Source of the DNA: an uncultured Armatimonadota bacterium | GTDB lineage: Bacteria; Armatimonadota; Armatimonadia; Armatimonadales; Armatimonadaceae | NCBI GenBank assembly: GCA_903910385.1 | Contig: CAIVZM010000067.1 | Location: 1 to 64,000 of the forward strand | Reading direction: 5' to 3' | Length of the DNA: 64,000 bases | Part shown: positions 43,979 through 53,340 of the stretch, piece by piece | How positions within the stretch are numbered: position 1 is the first letter of the stretch | Layout of the letters: each line of letters opens with the position of its first letter | Notes under the pieces: model-generated | Told to the model about the DNA's origin: nothing | The model's database searches: none | What the model saw: the letters and a program-made list of their open reading frames with translations, nothing else | Translations under genes and position numbers: made by a program

Positions 43979-45067
43979 TTACTCCACTGTCGCGATGGTG
44001 ATAGCAATCACCTTGTTGCCCGAGTCCAACGGGTTGGTGGCGCTACGCTCATTGAGGAACTGCAGGGAAAGATGAGCTTTGTTCCGATAGGAAGTTACCA
44101 GAATCCTGCCAACCTGCTGATGGTCTTCCGGATAACCATATGCTTTAAGCACTGTGCGATAGGTGGAGCCGAGACCAACGCCACGTTTGGTGTAGATATC
44201 GCCGCCGCTATAGCCAGAAACGCGAATTTGAGAAACGTTTCCATTAGGACCGATCAGGAATTCATAGGCGACCTGATTATTATTGAACTTGCGATAGTAG
44301 ATCCAGGTCACTTCCTGCTGAATGGTTCCCGGGGAAACGGTCTGACCGAATGCTCCCCCACCACCGCCGCCACCGGGGAAGCCGCCGCCGCCGAAGCGTC
44401 CGCCACCGCCGCCACCCGGAAAGCCACCACCGCCGCCACCCGGAAAGCCACCACCGCCGCCACCCGGAAAGCCACCACCGCCGCCACCCGGAAAGCCACC
44501 ACCGCCGCCACCCGGAAAGCCGCCACCGCCGCCACCCGGAAAGCCGCCACCGCCGCCACCCGGAAAGCCGCCACCGCCGCCGCCACCTTCATCATCGCCA
44601 CGGCCGGCAGCGCCGCCAAAGCGTCCGCCGCCACCACCGCCACCCGGAAAGCCGCCGCCGCCACCCGGAAAGCCACCGCCGCCGCCGCCCGGAAAGCCGC
44701 CGCCGCCGCCACCGAAAGGACTGCTACTGCTGGGAGCGCCGCCGCCAAAGGGAGCGCCACCGCCAAACGGCGCGCCGCCACGACCACCACCCAGACCGGG
44801 AAGGCCGCCACTCTGCTGACCGCCCGCGGCGCCGCTATTGGCAGCCGCCGCAGCCGCAGCGTTGGGCGCGCCTCGAACGCCAATTTCGCCGATGATGACT
44901 TCGTTCGGGTTACCAAATTTGGCAAGCACCGCCGAAGCCGGGCTATTCAGGCGGACGCCTGCAAGAACCCGCTCATAATTCTGCGCCGACGCCGGCTGCG
45001 CCAGCGCGACAAAGGCCGCCAGCGCCGCCGTAACGCCCAACGCCCGATTCGTAACGCTTTGTATCAT
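43979..45067 (-). CDS. Secreted glycine-rich repeat protein
   Basis: A 362-residue exported protein: signal peptide ending QPASAQ (about residue 29), a conserved-looking segment (YERVLAGVRLNSPASAVLAK, FGNPNEVIIGEIG), then about 190 residues dominated by Gly with seven exact FPGGGGGG octapeptides and related units, and a folded C-terminal domain (YEFLIGPNGNVSQIRVSGYS, YTKRGVGLGSTYRTVLKAYG). The end domains resemble each other's theme of a periodic lipoprotein-free outer module, but no family is recognised. The Gly tract may be a flexible or matrix-forming spacer. The tail of the 289-1122 product uses the same FPGGGGGG unit. Confidence 0.8.
   Translation of the reverse strand: MIQSVTNRALGVTAALAAFVALAQPASAQNYERVLAGVRLNSPASAVLAKFGNPNEVIIGEIGVRGAPNAAAAAAANSGAAGGQQSGGLPGLGGGRGGAPFGGGAPFGGGAPSSSSPFGGGGGGFPGGGGGGFPGGGGGFPGGGGGGGRFGGAAGRGDDEGGGGGGGFPGGGGGGFPGGGGGGFPGGGGGGFPGGGGGGFPGGGGGGFPGGGGGGFPGGGGGGRFGGGGFPGGGGGGGAFGQTVSPGTIQQEVTWIYYRKFNNNQVAYEFLIGPNGNVSQIRVSGYSGGDIYTKRGVGLGSTYRTVLKAYGYPEDHQQVGRILVTSYRNKAHLSLQFLNERSATNPLDSGNKVIAITIATVE
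44402..44577. repeat. Seven tandem 24-bp units encoding FPGGGGGG
   Basis: CGGAAAG recurs every 24 bases seven times. Units differ only at third positions (CCACCACC versus CCGCCACC), which group on the left and right halves, as expected for expansion by slippage or unequal exchange of blocks. Length is likely to vary between strains. Confidence 0.92.
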
Positions 45068-45319
45068 CGCACAAAAATCCTCTCTCTATCGGCCCGCTTC
45101 TCGGAAATTCCGAACGACGCCTTGTCCTCTGTTGCGGCATTTTCACCGTCGCCGCTTCAATTTCCTGCCTACCTTAGGTTTATTCCACCCATTTTTTCAC
45201 AAAGAGATTCCCACCTATGGTACGATAGGAATCGTCAGTATCACACTACCTTATTTATTGTTTCGACAGTCGGCGCCAGATGCATCGATTCTGTCCCCCA
45301 GATTCTGGTTCTCTACGCA

Positions 45320-47995
45320 ATGCTCGCCCCGGAAATCAATCTCCGCCTCGCTCAACTGAGCCAGGAAAAAGACTTGACCGCGTTCGTTCTCGAACAGCGG
45401 CAATTACTTCGTGACCGGTGGACGCCTGAGTATGGCGGACGTTACTGGATGCAGGATCATGCCGCCCTGCTGGATGCCGTTTTACGTCGTCTCTTCGCCC
45501 TCAGCCTGGAACGAACCCACCGCCCCGATAACGAAGGCATTACCCTGATCGCTACCGGCGGCTATGGACAACGAACATTAGCGCCAGGCTCCGATCTCGA
45601 TGTCACTATTATAGCCGCCCGTGATGAAGACCCGCCCGCTTTACGCGCTCTTTTCTCCTTGGTCATGGACGTACTTCTCTCCGGCGTCAAAATGAAAGTC
45701 GGGTACGCCTACCGCACGTTCGCCGATATCGAAGGCGGGACTCTGGATCATCAGACCCAGAGCGCACTACTGGACGCCCGCCCTATTGCCGGAGATCTGA
45801 CGTTGTTCGCCCGTTTCGACCGTCTCTTTCACGAACATCTTCAAATGGCGGACTTTTTGTTTCATAAAGAAGCGGAACGCCATCTCCGACGGGAAAAGCC
45901 CGGCGCATCCATTTATGCAACCGAACCGGATGTAAAAAATGGCGTCGGCGGATTGCGCGACCTTCAGACAGCCGGGTGGATGGGCAGAGTCCGGTTCAAA
46001 CGCCCCGGCGAAGCCTTATGGCGCGACATGGTGCATCGGCGTGCATTGACACGGGAAGACTTGCGCCGCCTGCAAGATGCCAGAGAAACCCTGCTGACCG
46101 TCCGTTGCGCGTTGCATCTCGCTGCGGGCGAGCAACGCGACTCCCTGACCCGCTACCGACAGGAACAGGTGGCGGCGCATCTGGGTCTGAAAAACTCTTA
46201 CGGCGACCCGGATATCGAGACGCTGATGCGTCGTTACTACACCGCTGTAGCGGATATCGACCGTATTAGCGGTAAGGTCGTATCCCGTTGTCTGGATACG
46301 CCTATTCCTCTGGGGCGCGACACCGGACTGTCCGCCGCTCGCCGCCGTGTGGCGATTACGAACCCGGCACTGGCGGCGGCGGACTCTCTCTGGCCAATTC
46401 GCGCTCTGGATTACGCGCAAACGTATACCTTACGTCTCGAACCCGCTACCGAGGAAGCGATGCAGGAGTTTGCGGCAGGCGATAACTGGTCTGATGATGA
46501 ATCGAAGGCGATGGCGGGTCTGGGATTTCTACAAATCCTGTTGCGTCCCGGCGATACCGTCGGGACCTTGCGCAGGTTGCATCGTAACGGCCTTCTGGAA
46601 AAAATCCTTCCCGAATTCGCCTTCACGATGAACCTTGCGCCTTACGATCCCTCGCATATCTACACCATTGGCGAACATTCCCTGTACGTGTTAGGAAATA
46701 TCATCGCGTTACGCGATGGAATCGCCGATGAGGAATCGCGCCGGGCTTCGCATCAAAGCATTCTGCGGGCTCTTGACTCCCCGCTACCCCTGTATCTTGC
46801 GGCGCTTTTGCATGATATCGGTAAGCAGTGGTCACAGGATAAGGCTGGCAATCGACAGCCGCATGAAATCACCGGAGCGGAACAGGTCACGGAAATCTGT
46901 CGGAGGCTGGGTTGCGCTCCTGAGACGACGGCGAATGTCGAGTTTCTGGTGCGTCATCATCTGCTCCTGGCGCAAACCTCACGCTTGCGCGACCTCGGTC
47001 AACCGGCGACGATTCGTGAGGTAGCTCGTATCGTAGGAGATGTGGAACGGCTTCGTATGCTGTACCTGTTGACCTATGCCGATACCAAAGCGGTCGGTCC
47101 CGGAATCCTGACCGACATGAACGCGCGTCTCCTGCATGAGTTATTCGCTCGCACGGAAGGTTACTTGCTGTACGGCGAAGGTGATGACGCTGCCGATGCG
47201 GAATCAGAGCGACTCAACACTGTTCGCGCCCGATTACAAAGGCAATTGGGCCGCGAACCGGCAGTCAACGAAGCGGCGGCCCCGGAGGATATTCGCACTC
47301 ATATTGAAGCGATGCCCGCCTCCTACCTGCTGAATACGCCGCTGGAAAAGATGGCGCAACATCTCAACATGGTCGCTCGCCTCCGCGCAGGAGAGACGGA
47401 AGTGATCGAGATGCACACGATGCCGGACTCTTCCACCACAGAGATCACCGTCGTCACGCACGATGACCCGGAACCCGGTCTGCTGGCGAAACTGACTGGA
47501 GCGTTGCTGGTCTGTGATGTTGACCTGTACTCCATTCAGGTCTTTACCCGACCGGCGTTTTTCGAGGATGGCGACCCTCACCCAATTGCCATCGATACGC
47601 TCTGGACGACCTTCCATGACCGACCGCTCAGCCGGGAAAAACGCCTGTCCGTCGAGGAATCCATCCGAATCGTTCTGCGCGGGGAAGCGACTATACCCGA
47701 ATTACTGGAAAAGCGTCGCAAACCCTTCTCCCCACGACAGCCTGTCACCCATCTCCATGTGGACGACACCGTTTCCACAGAATATACGCTTCTGGAAGTG
47801 GACGCCCCGGATACGCTCGGTCTGGTCTATCGCTTCGCCGCTCTGATCGGGGGAATCGGATGGAATATTCTCGCCGCACGTTGTACCGTCTGGGGCGGTC
47901 ATGTCCGTTGCGCGTTCTACATTACCGATAGCGAAGGGGAAGCATTGCCTGCTGAGATAGTCGTCGCCCGTTTGAACGCCTCTTTTGTTGAATAA
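45320..47995 (+). CDS. glnD: Protein-PII uridylyltransferase/uridylyl-removing enzyme GlnD
   Basis: GlnD senses glutamine and adds or removes UMP on the PII protein. From ATG 45320 the protein is 891 residues, the family norm. Domains: nucleotidyltransferase with GGYGQRTLAPGSDLDVTII, GlnD-type helical region (GVGGLRDLQTAGW), HD domain (LYLAALLHDIGKQWSQ and VRHHLL), then two ACT domains (VTHDDPEPGLLAKLTGALLV and TLLEVDAPDTLGLVYRFAAL). The open frame extends upstream to 44072, but that part is antisense to the Gly-rich gene and is spurious. No clear ribosome binding site precedes this ATG. glnB and glnA are not in the window. Confidence 0.94.
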   Translation: MLAPEINLRLAQLSQEKDLTAFVLEQRQLLRDRWTPEYGGRYWMQDHAALLDAVLRRLFALSLERTHRPDNEGITLIATGGYGQRTLAPGSDLDVTIIAARDEDPPALRALFSLVMDVLLSGVKMKVGYAYRTFADIEGGTLDHQTQSALLDARPIAGDLTLFARFDRLFHEHLQMADFLFHKEAERHLRREKPGASIYATEPDVKNGVGGLRDLQTAGWMGRVRFKRPGEALWRDMVHRRALTREDLRRLQDARETLLTVRCALHLAAGEQRDSLTRYRQEQVAAHLGLKNSYGDPDIETLMRRYYTAVADIDRISGKVVSRCLDTPIPLGRDTGLSAARRRVAITNPALAAADSLWPIRALDYAQTYTLRLEPATEEAMQEFAAGDNWSDDESKAMAGLGFLQILLRPGDTVGTLRRLHRNGLLEKILPEFAFTMNLAPYDPSHIYTIGEHSLYVLGNIIALRDGIADEESRRASHQSILRALDSPLPLYLAALLHDIGKQWSQDKAGNRQPHEITGAEQVTEICRRLGCAPETTANVEFLVRHHLLLAQTSRLRDLGQPATIREVARIVGDVERLRMLYLLTYADTKAVGPGILTDMNARLLHELFARTEGYLLYGEGDDAADAESERLNTVRARLQRQLGREPAVNEAAAPEDIRTHIEAMPASYLLNTPLEKMAQHLNMVARLRAGETEVIEMHTMPDSSTTEITVVTHDDPEPGLLAKLTGALLVCDVDLYSIQVFTRPAFFEDGDPHPIAIDTLWTTFHDRPLSREKRLSVEESIRIVLRGEATIPELLEKRRKPFSPRQPVTHLHVDDTVSTEYTLLEVDAPDTLGLVYRFAALIGGIGWNILAARCTVWGGHVRCAFYITDSEGEALPAEIVVARLNASFVE

Positions 47996-48395
47996 ATCAA
48001 CAATAAATCTCCTCAGTTTTTGGAATAACCCATTGGTTTACCAGACTTATATCTCCACGCCGGGAGCCTGCGATCTGGGATGGAACCGTGCGGAAAAGCT
48101 GGGCAAAACTCTCAAAGAAGCGGGTATTATAAAACCACCGGCGGAGCGGGAAGCCAGAGATAGAGCGCTTGCGCTGACCAGTCTGGCGCTCATTTCGTGA
48201 GATTGTTCATAATGCGATCAAGACGGCAAAAAAGTGACTTTGATCGTCGGGGACGATGATCCCCGATTTCCGCCAGATTTCGATCCGACCCTTTCCTCAT
48301 ACGCAGGCATGGAATTAGTGCAACATTTGACCCGGTGGGATCTGCGTGGTGAAATCACCGTCGGATCACGCGCCCTGAAGGCAGGGCGCAGGTGA
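47985..48395 (+). pseudogene. Decayed sensor histidine kinase C-terminus (GHKL ATPase fragment)
   Basis: After glnD, one frame reads AERLGK-like helical sequence (NRAEKLGKTLKEAG) up to RALALTSLALIS and a stop at 48198. The next bases in another frame give EIVHNAIK, an N box; the first frame then resumes with GKKVTLIVGDDDP, PDFDPTLSSYAGMELVQHL and TRWDLRGEITVGS, the end of a HisKA_2-type kinase. One extra T near 48198 and one missing base before 48223 would restore SEIVHNAIKHGKKV exactly. The N-terminal sensor and H box are missing, so it is a truncated remnant even without the frameshifts. Confidence 0.6.
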
Positions 48396-48438
48396 CGATA
48401 ACATTACTACTGCCGGTCGTAACTCAGGAGGAATGGAA

Positions 48439-50193
48439 GTGACAAACCACGAAATCGCCGTTCGCTTTCAGCGTATTGCGGATGCCATGGAAGTTCAGGG
48501 GGAGAATCAGTTCAAGATCCGCGCTTACCGGAAAGCGGTAGACACGATAGATGAACTGGGCGAACCGCTGGCGGATATCGAAGCGCGGGGCGGACTTTCG
48601 GAAATTTCCGGTTTCGGCGAAGCGATTATCGGAAAAACCAGAGATTTTCTTACCAGAGGCTCAACCAAACTCTATGAGGAAATGACTCAGGCAGTTCCGC
48701 AGGCCGTTCTTGAAATGGCGGCGATTCCAGGTATCGGTCCAAAGACCGTGAAAGCGCTCTGGCAGTCTCTCGGCATCACTTCCGTTACCGAACTGGAAAC
48801 GGCGGCGAAGGAGCAAAGAATCCGTAGCGTCACCGGATTCGGCGCGGCGAAGGAACAGAGCATTCTGGAAGCGATTGAACGTGGAAGGCGTCTATCGGAG
48901 CGTCTTCCCCTGTTTATCGCGCTACCGTATGCGGAACGATTGGCGAATGACCTTGCCCATCTTCCCGGCGTAACAAAAGCGGAAGCGGCAGGCTCACTAC
49001 GGCGCAGAAAAGATACTGTCGGCGATCTGGATTTTGTCGTCGCTACCACAGACCCCGCCGCAACGGAAGCCGCAATTCCACAATTGCCTCAACTAACGGA
49101 AATTCTGGAATCCGGCCACTCTAAAATCGTAGCGTTGTGCAACTTGAATCTTCGCGTGGATATACGTCTGGGCAAACCGGAGGATTTCGGCGCGTTGCTC
49201 CATCACTTTTCTTCCGGTCAGGCGCATAATATCCAGCTTCGGGATTTCGCCGAATCACATGGCAAAAAAATCAACGAGTACGGCGTTTTCGTAACCGAAA
49301 GCGGCGTTGAGGAAAGTATCATCGACGGTAACGCCGATGAATCCGCGATCTATGCCGCGCTTGGGCTGCCCTATATCCCGGTGGAATTGCGCGAAGGGCG
49401 CGACGAAATTGCGATGGCGGCGCGAGGAGCGCTTCCCCAATTAATAGAGGAATCCGACTTTCGCGGTCAGCTACATGAGCATACGACCTGGTCAGATGGA
49501 TCCGCGAGCATATGGGAGATGGCTGAGGCGGCGATTGCGCGTGGATACGAATATCTGGCGATTACCGACCACTCGCCCCTCGTGAAGGTCGCTAATGGTC
49601 TGGATCGTGACCGCCTTCTGGCGCAACAGGAAGAAATCGCTCAGGTGCGTGATGCCCTTGCGGCGAAATACGGCGATTCCTTTACATTACTGAGCGGAGT
49701 AGAGGTCGATATCCTTGCCGATGGTTCTCTGGACGGCGACGAAGATATTCTCTCACGATTAGATATCGTTGTGGCTTCCATTCATATGCGCTATCGAGAA
49801 GAGGAAGCGGCGATGACAAAACGTATCCTGAGCGCCATAGAAAATCCCCATGTCGATATCATCGGCCACCCGACCGGGCGCTTACTGGGTCGCAGGGAGC
49901 CTTTCCCCGTCGATATGGATGCCATCATTGATGCCGCCGCCCGCACCGGAACTGTTATGGAAATCAATGCATCGCCCGACCGGATGGATATCAATGATAT
50001 TTACGCACGTCGCGCTTGTGAACGAGGCGTTAAGATTACTGTCAATGCGGATGCGCACTCGATCAAGGGATTATCCCTGCTTCGCTGGGGGCTTTATACG
50101 GCGCGTCGCGCCGGTTTGACTCCGGAGGATGTTATCAATACCTACCGTCTTCCGCGTCTGCTCGCTATATTGAAGGATGGCGCAAGGAACTGA
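48439..50193 (+). CDS. polX: DNA polymerase/3'-5' exonuclease PolX
   Basis: A 584-residue family X repair polymerase fused to a PHP nuclease. The N-terminal 8-kDa and fingers part has helix-hairpin-helix motifs (IPGIGPKTVKALW, VTGFGAAKEQSI). The palm has AGSLRRRKDTVGDLDFVV with the two catalytic Asp residues. The PHP domain begins with GQLHEHTTWSDG and has LAITDHS, SGVEVDIL and NADAHSIKG. GTG 48439 is chosen over ATG 48433: AGGAGG at 48426-48431 is one base from the ATG but seven from the GTG, and the resulting MTNHEIAVRFQRIADAME is the normal family start. Likely role: base-excision or gap repair. Confidence 0.93.
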   Translation: MTNHEIAVRFQRIADAMEVQGENQFKIRAYRKAVDTIDELGEPLADIEARGGLSEISGFGEAIIGKTRDFLTRGSTKLYEEMTQAVPQAVLEMAAIPGIGPKTVKALWQSLGITSVTELETAAKEQRIRSVTGFGAAKEQSILEAIERGRRLSERLPLFIALPYAERLANDLAHLPGVTKAEAAGSLRRRKDTVGDLDFVVATTDPAATEAAIPQLPQLTEILESGHSKIVALCNLNLRVDIRLGKPEDFGALLHHFSSGQAHNIQLRDFAESHGKKINEYGVFVTESGVEESIIDGNADESAIYAALGLPYIPVELREGRDEIAMAARGALPQLIEESDFRGQLHEHTTWSDGSASIWEMAEAAIARGYEYLAITDHSPLVKVANGLDRDRLLAQQEEIAQVRDALAAKYGDSFTLLSGVEVDILADGSLDGDEDILSRLDIVVASIHMRYREEEAAMTKRILSAIENPHVDIIGHPTGRLLGRREPFPVDMDAIIDAAARTGTVMEINASPDRMDINDIYARRACERGVKITVNADAHSIKGLSLLRWGLYTARRAGLTPEDVINTYRLPRLLAILKDGARN

Positions 50194-50223
50194 AACGCAA
50201 CCGAGAAGCGAAAAATAATATTC

Positions 50224-51963
50224 TCAATGAGGAGAAGTCGGAGTCCGTTTCCCCGTCACTCCCGCGCCTTCGGTAATCGTGTAAATGGTATCCGTCGCCA
50301 GGTTGGTCAAAGTATCTTTTGTCCCGCTCGGCCATTGCACTTCCACCTTTTCGATCACAGTCGCTTTATTCAAGCCAAAGTAGACGCGACGGTCGCTGGC
50401 GGAAAGGTAGCTTGATCCGGCGCGGACAATGTCTGTTTGCGTCACTCCTCCCGACGTCAAAAGGAATCGTGTATGCCTACCCTCACGGTTTGATCGGGTT
50501 CCCACGGTTATGAAACTGACCCAGTGGTTGCCATTATGTAACTCGTTATGGAACAGTTCGGGAGAACCATTCTGATTGCTGACCAGAGCATCTACGCGCC
50601 CGTCATTGTCAAAATCGCCGATAGCAAGCCCTCGTCCGAGGGTAGGCTTCATCATATCTCCCATTTCCGCCGGGTTGGTCACTTCAACGAAGCGTCCCGT
50701 TCCTTCGTTACGGAAAAGTTGCTTGCGTTGCTTATAGGTGATTCCCTCCCATTGTTTTTCCACATGAACCTTGATATGCCCATTGACAACCAGCAGGTCG
50801 AGCCAACCGTCCGCATCGTAATCGAGGAACTCCGTTCCAAAGGCAAGGAATTTCATGTGCGGCAGGGCGAGACCGGAAGGGTAGCTTTTATCCTCAAAAG
50901 TTCCTCCGCCCAGATTTCTGAACAGCATATTCGGCTTGTCGGAGAAGTTGGAGACAAACAGACCGGGGTGACCGGAGCGGTCATAGTCACCAATAGCGAT
51001 ACCCATTCCCGCCATTACCTGACCTGCGGCGTCATAACCAACCCCGGCGGATAAGGCGGTGTCCGTGAAAGTTCCGTCGCCGTTATTGCGCCAGAGCATG
51101 CTGGAAGCCTGATCGTTCGCGACGAAGATATCCTGCTTACCATCTCCATCGAAATCTACAAAGGCGACAGCTAAACCCCAGCCATGTTCGGACAGAATCC
51201 CCGACTTCTGGCTGACATCGCGGAAGCGGTTCCCGTCGTTATGCAGCAACAGATGGTAATCAGGTGGATATATGGTCGGTGAGCAGTAATCCAGACCGAA
51301 GTTTTCCCGGCAAGGAATATTGGTTTTCCAACTCCAGGGACCATAGCGACAGACATAAAGGTCTAACCTGCCATCATTATCATAGTCGCCGAACGCCGCA
51401 CTGGTGAAGTAGCCATGCAGATTATCCATGCCCATCTTCCGTGTAACGTCCGTAAACTTCCCGGCGCCCTTCTCGTTGTGAAACAGGGTCAGACGGTCGT
51501 AGGCGGTAACTAAAATATCAGGATAGCCATCGTTATCGAAGTCGCCGATGGTGACTCCCTGGCCGTAGCCTATGTCGGCGTCCAGACCGCTTCCGGTCGT
51601 AATTTCACGGAAGGTTCCGTCGCCATTATTTTTGTAGAGGGCGCAGGTCGGACGGTTTTTCACCGTCTCGAAGGGGTCAGACGGACCGGATTGAACCAGA
51701 AAAATATCTAGCCATCCGTCGCCATCGAAATCCAGAAAGGCGCAACCCGGCGGAGTGTTCTCGATATAGTAGAATTTGCCGGTCGCGCCGGATGTATGAG
51801 TGAAACGAATACCTGCTTTCGTCGCCACATCGGTGAAAAGAGCGGTCGACGAGACTCCCTCAGGAAGGGGGAAGCGTTGCGTGACGGTCGATGGAGCGTT
51901 GTGGCGAGCGCATCCTGATAAGACCAGAACAGCAAGAAGAGCAAAGGCGACGACGCTTTTCAA
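50224..51963 (-). CDS. CRTAC1-like lipoprotein with FG-GAP/VCBS repeats and ASPIC/UnbV domain (second copy)
   Basis: A 579-residue paralogue of the 6118-7854 product. Signal peptide with lipobox VLSGC (Cys 18), then FG-GAP loops DFDGDGWLDIF, DFDNDGYPDIL, DYDNDGRLDLY, DFDGDGKQDIF, DYDADGWLDLL and DFDNDGRVDAL, and the ASPIC/UnbV end (NREGRHTRFLL, SASDRRVYFGL, VQWPSGTKDTL). The conserved NR-x-G loop has RH in place of the usual G-A pair seen in the first copy. The start is TTG overlapping the TPR gene's stop as TTGA, so translation is probably coupled. Function unproven; outer-surface binding is the usual guess. Confidence 0.9.
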   Translation of the reverse strand: MKSVVAFALLAVLVLSGCARHNAPSTVTQRFPLPEGVSSTALFTDVATKAGIRFTHTSGATGKFYYIENTPPGCAFLDFDGDGWLDIFLVQSGPSDPFETVKNRPTCALYKNNGDGTFREITTGSGLDADIGYGQGVTIGDFDNDGYPDILVTAYDRLTLFHNEKGAGKFTDVTRKMGMDNLHGYFTSAAFGDYDNDGRLDLYVCRYGPWSWKTNIPCRENFGLDYCSPTIYPPDYHLLLHNDGNRFRDVSQKSGILSEHGWGLAVAFVDFDGDGKQDIFVANDQASSMLWRNNGDGTFTDTALSAGVGYDAAGQVMAGMGIAIGDYDRSGHPGLFVSNFSDKPNMLFRNLGGGTFEDKSYPSGLALPHMKFLAFGTEFLDYDADGWLDLLVVNGHIKVHVEKQWEGITYKQRKQLFRNEGTGRFVEVTNPAEMGDMMKPTLGRGLAIGDFDNDGRVDALVSNQNGSPELFHNELHNGNHWVSFITVGTRSNREGRHTRFLLTSGGVTQTDIVRAGSSYLSASDRRVYFGLNKATVIEKVEVQWPSGTKDTLTNLATDTIYTITEGAGVTGKRTPTSPH

Positions 51964-53066
51964 TGGGCGTTCCCCGATGATTCAGCAATCGAAATCAGAC
52001 GGCGCGCCAGGGCGCGAGCGCGGACGTCACCGGGTCGCAGGGCAAGTGCGCGACGCAGATAAAGGGACGCCTTCTCAAAATCGCCCTTTTCTATCAGGGT
52101 AGTCGCTGCCTGCAATTGAAGATCGAAATCCTGCGGAAAGGCATCGGCGCGCGTGGTCTGAGATACAGCGCGTTGCTCTAACGCTTTGCGTTGACGGAAT
52201 TCCGCCTCATACTTTGCCGCGCCTGCCTGGTCGCCGAGAGCGCGATGGACACGGGCAAGCTCGAAAAGCGGTTCCATGCTCTGAGGCAATAGTTCCTGCG
52301 ATTTTTCCAGCGGCGCTTTCGCTTCACTGGTCTGATTACGGCGCAAATAGATCCGCCCCAGATAGAGATAAGCCCAGCCCAGTTTCGGATTACGTTGCAC
52401 AGACTCGTTCAAATCCGCTTCGGCGGCGGCGAGGGAAGCGGTGTCCGTCGCTTCAAAGAAACGCGCTTTTCCGCGCAGATAGTAAGGAAGGGCTTTCGCA
52501 GCGTTTCCACCGTCGCTTTTTTCCGGATGAGACAGGAGAATATCGAGGTGTTCCCGGGCTTCCGCGTAGAAATGGGCGTTCAGCAACTCCTGCGCGAGAG
52601 CAAGGCGCAGAGCGTCATCCTGACCGCGTAATTCGACCAGTCGGCGCATCAGGGTGAAACGTTCCTTCTGGTCGTTCGGGTCGGTCAGCGCATTCGAGGC
52701 GATAGTGAGGGCGATGACATCGTTTGGATCGCGTTGCAGATCCGCCCGCGCCGCCGCGAGAAAAGACTGCCGGTCAGGAGAACGGAGGACGCATGTTCCC
52801 AGCATATTCAGGATATCGGGAGTTTCGGGGCGCAATCGCGCCAGTTCGCGCAGAGGAGCGACTGCACCACTGAAATTTGAGGCTGCCAGTTGCTGTTGCG
52901 CCTCCGATTCCGCCTGCGCCGCCGCTTCCTCGTTCTGTGGCGTACGCCCGACTTTATCGCCGGGCGTACAGCCACTGAAACAAATCCCTAGCGACAACGA
53001 CCAGAGTATCGTCACCAATGGTAAAAAGGTGTGAAAGCGGTGAACTACGAAAGCTCGTAACAGCAT
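51960..53066 (-). CDS. TPR-repeat lipoprotein
   Basis: About 368 residues from ATG 53066. The longer open frame to 53255 would run through the upstream lipoprotein gene in another frame and is rejected. A signal peptide (FHTFLPLVTILWSLSLGICF) ends at lipobox FSGC. The remainder is built of TPR-like helical pairs, for example AVAPLRELARLRPETPDILN, LGWAYLYLGRIYLRRNQTSE, MEPLFELARVHRALGDQAGA and FEKASLYLRRALALRPGDVR. It likely scaffolds protein contacts in the envelope. It starts 13 bases after the small lipoprotein gene and overlaps the CRTAC1-like gene by 4 bases. Confidence 0.85.
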   Translation of the reverse strand: MLLRAFVVHRFHTFLPLVTILWSLSLGICFSGCTPGDKVGRTPQNEEAAAQAESEAQQQLAASNFSGAVAPLRELARLRPETPDILNMLGTCVLRSPDRQSFLAAARADLQRDPNDVIALTIASNALTDPNDQKERFTLMRRLVELRGQDDALRLALAQELLNAHFYAEAREHLDILLSHPEKSDGGNAAKALPYYLRGKARFFEATDTASLAAAEADLNESVQRNPKLGWAYLYLGRIYLRRNQTSEAKAPLEKSQELLPQSMEPLFELARVHRALGDQAGAAKYEAEFRQRKALEQRAVSQTTRADAFPQDFDLQLQAATTLIEKGDFEKASLYLRRALALRPGDVRARALARRLISIAESSGNAH

Positions 53067-53079
53067 AAGCAAGGGGATT

Positions 53080-53271
53080 TTACTGCCCCGGTCCCGTGCG
53101 GGGCGCCAGATACCGGTCTTTTGCGGCGTCCGCGCCAGGTGCGGCGTTTGCCGGAGCGGCAGCGGTCGCCGTCGGTGAAGGAGAAGCTCCCGGCTCTGAC
53201 GCAGAACATCCGGCAAGCGCCAGTAACACCATAAGGCAAGAAATCGCCAGAGCAAAGGTTAATGGTTTCAT
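53080..53271 (-). CDS. Small Ala/Pro-rich lipoprotein
   Basis: A 63-residue protein: MKPLTFALAISCLMVLLALA with lipobox LAGC (Cys 22), then a low-complexity mature part (GASPSPTATAAAPANAAPGA) ending DRYLAPRTGPGQ. It parallels the small Pro-rich lipoprotein at 7872-8171 in size, type and neighbourhood (pseudopilin upstream, CRTAC1-like lipoprotein downstream). Function unknown. Confidence 0.72.
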   Translation of the reverse strand: MKPLTFALAISCLMVLLALAGCSASEPGASPSPTATAAAPANAAPGADAAKDRYLAPRTGPGQ

Positions 53272-53340
53272 TTGTATATTTATCCTTAGATGATGATCAA
53301 TTATTGTTCCCTACCATCAAGGGAAGAGCAGTTTCCCGCC

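Noticed and set aside
44072-45319. Long plus-strand open frame fused in frame to glnD, rich in Ala/Thr/Arg
   Set aside because: It is antisense to the Gly-rich repeat gene; the GC-rich 24-bp repeat leaves all frames open. GlnD similarity starts at 45320.
51960-53255. Longer start (53255) for the TPR lipoprotein
   Set aside because: The extra 63 residues are basic, lack a signal peptide and run through the small lipoprotein gene in another frame; ATG 53066 gives a proper lipoprotein signal.
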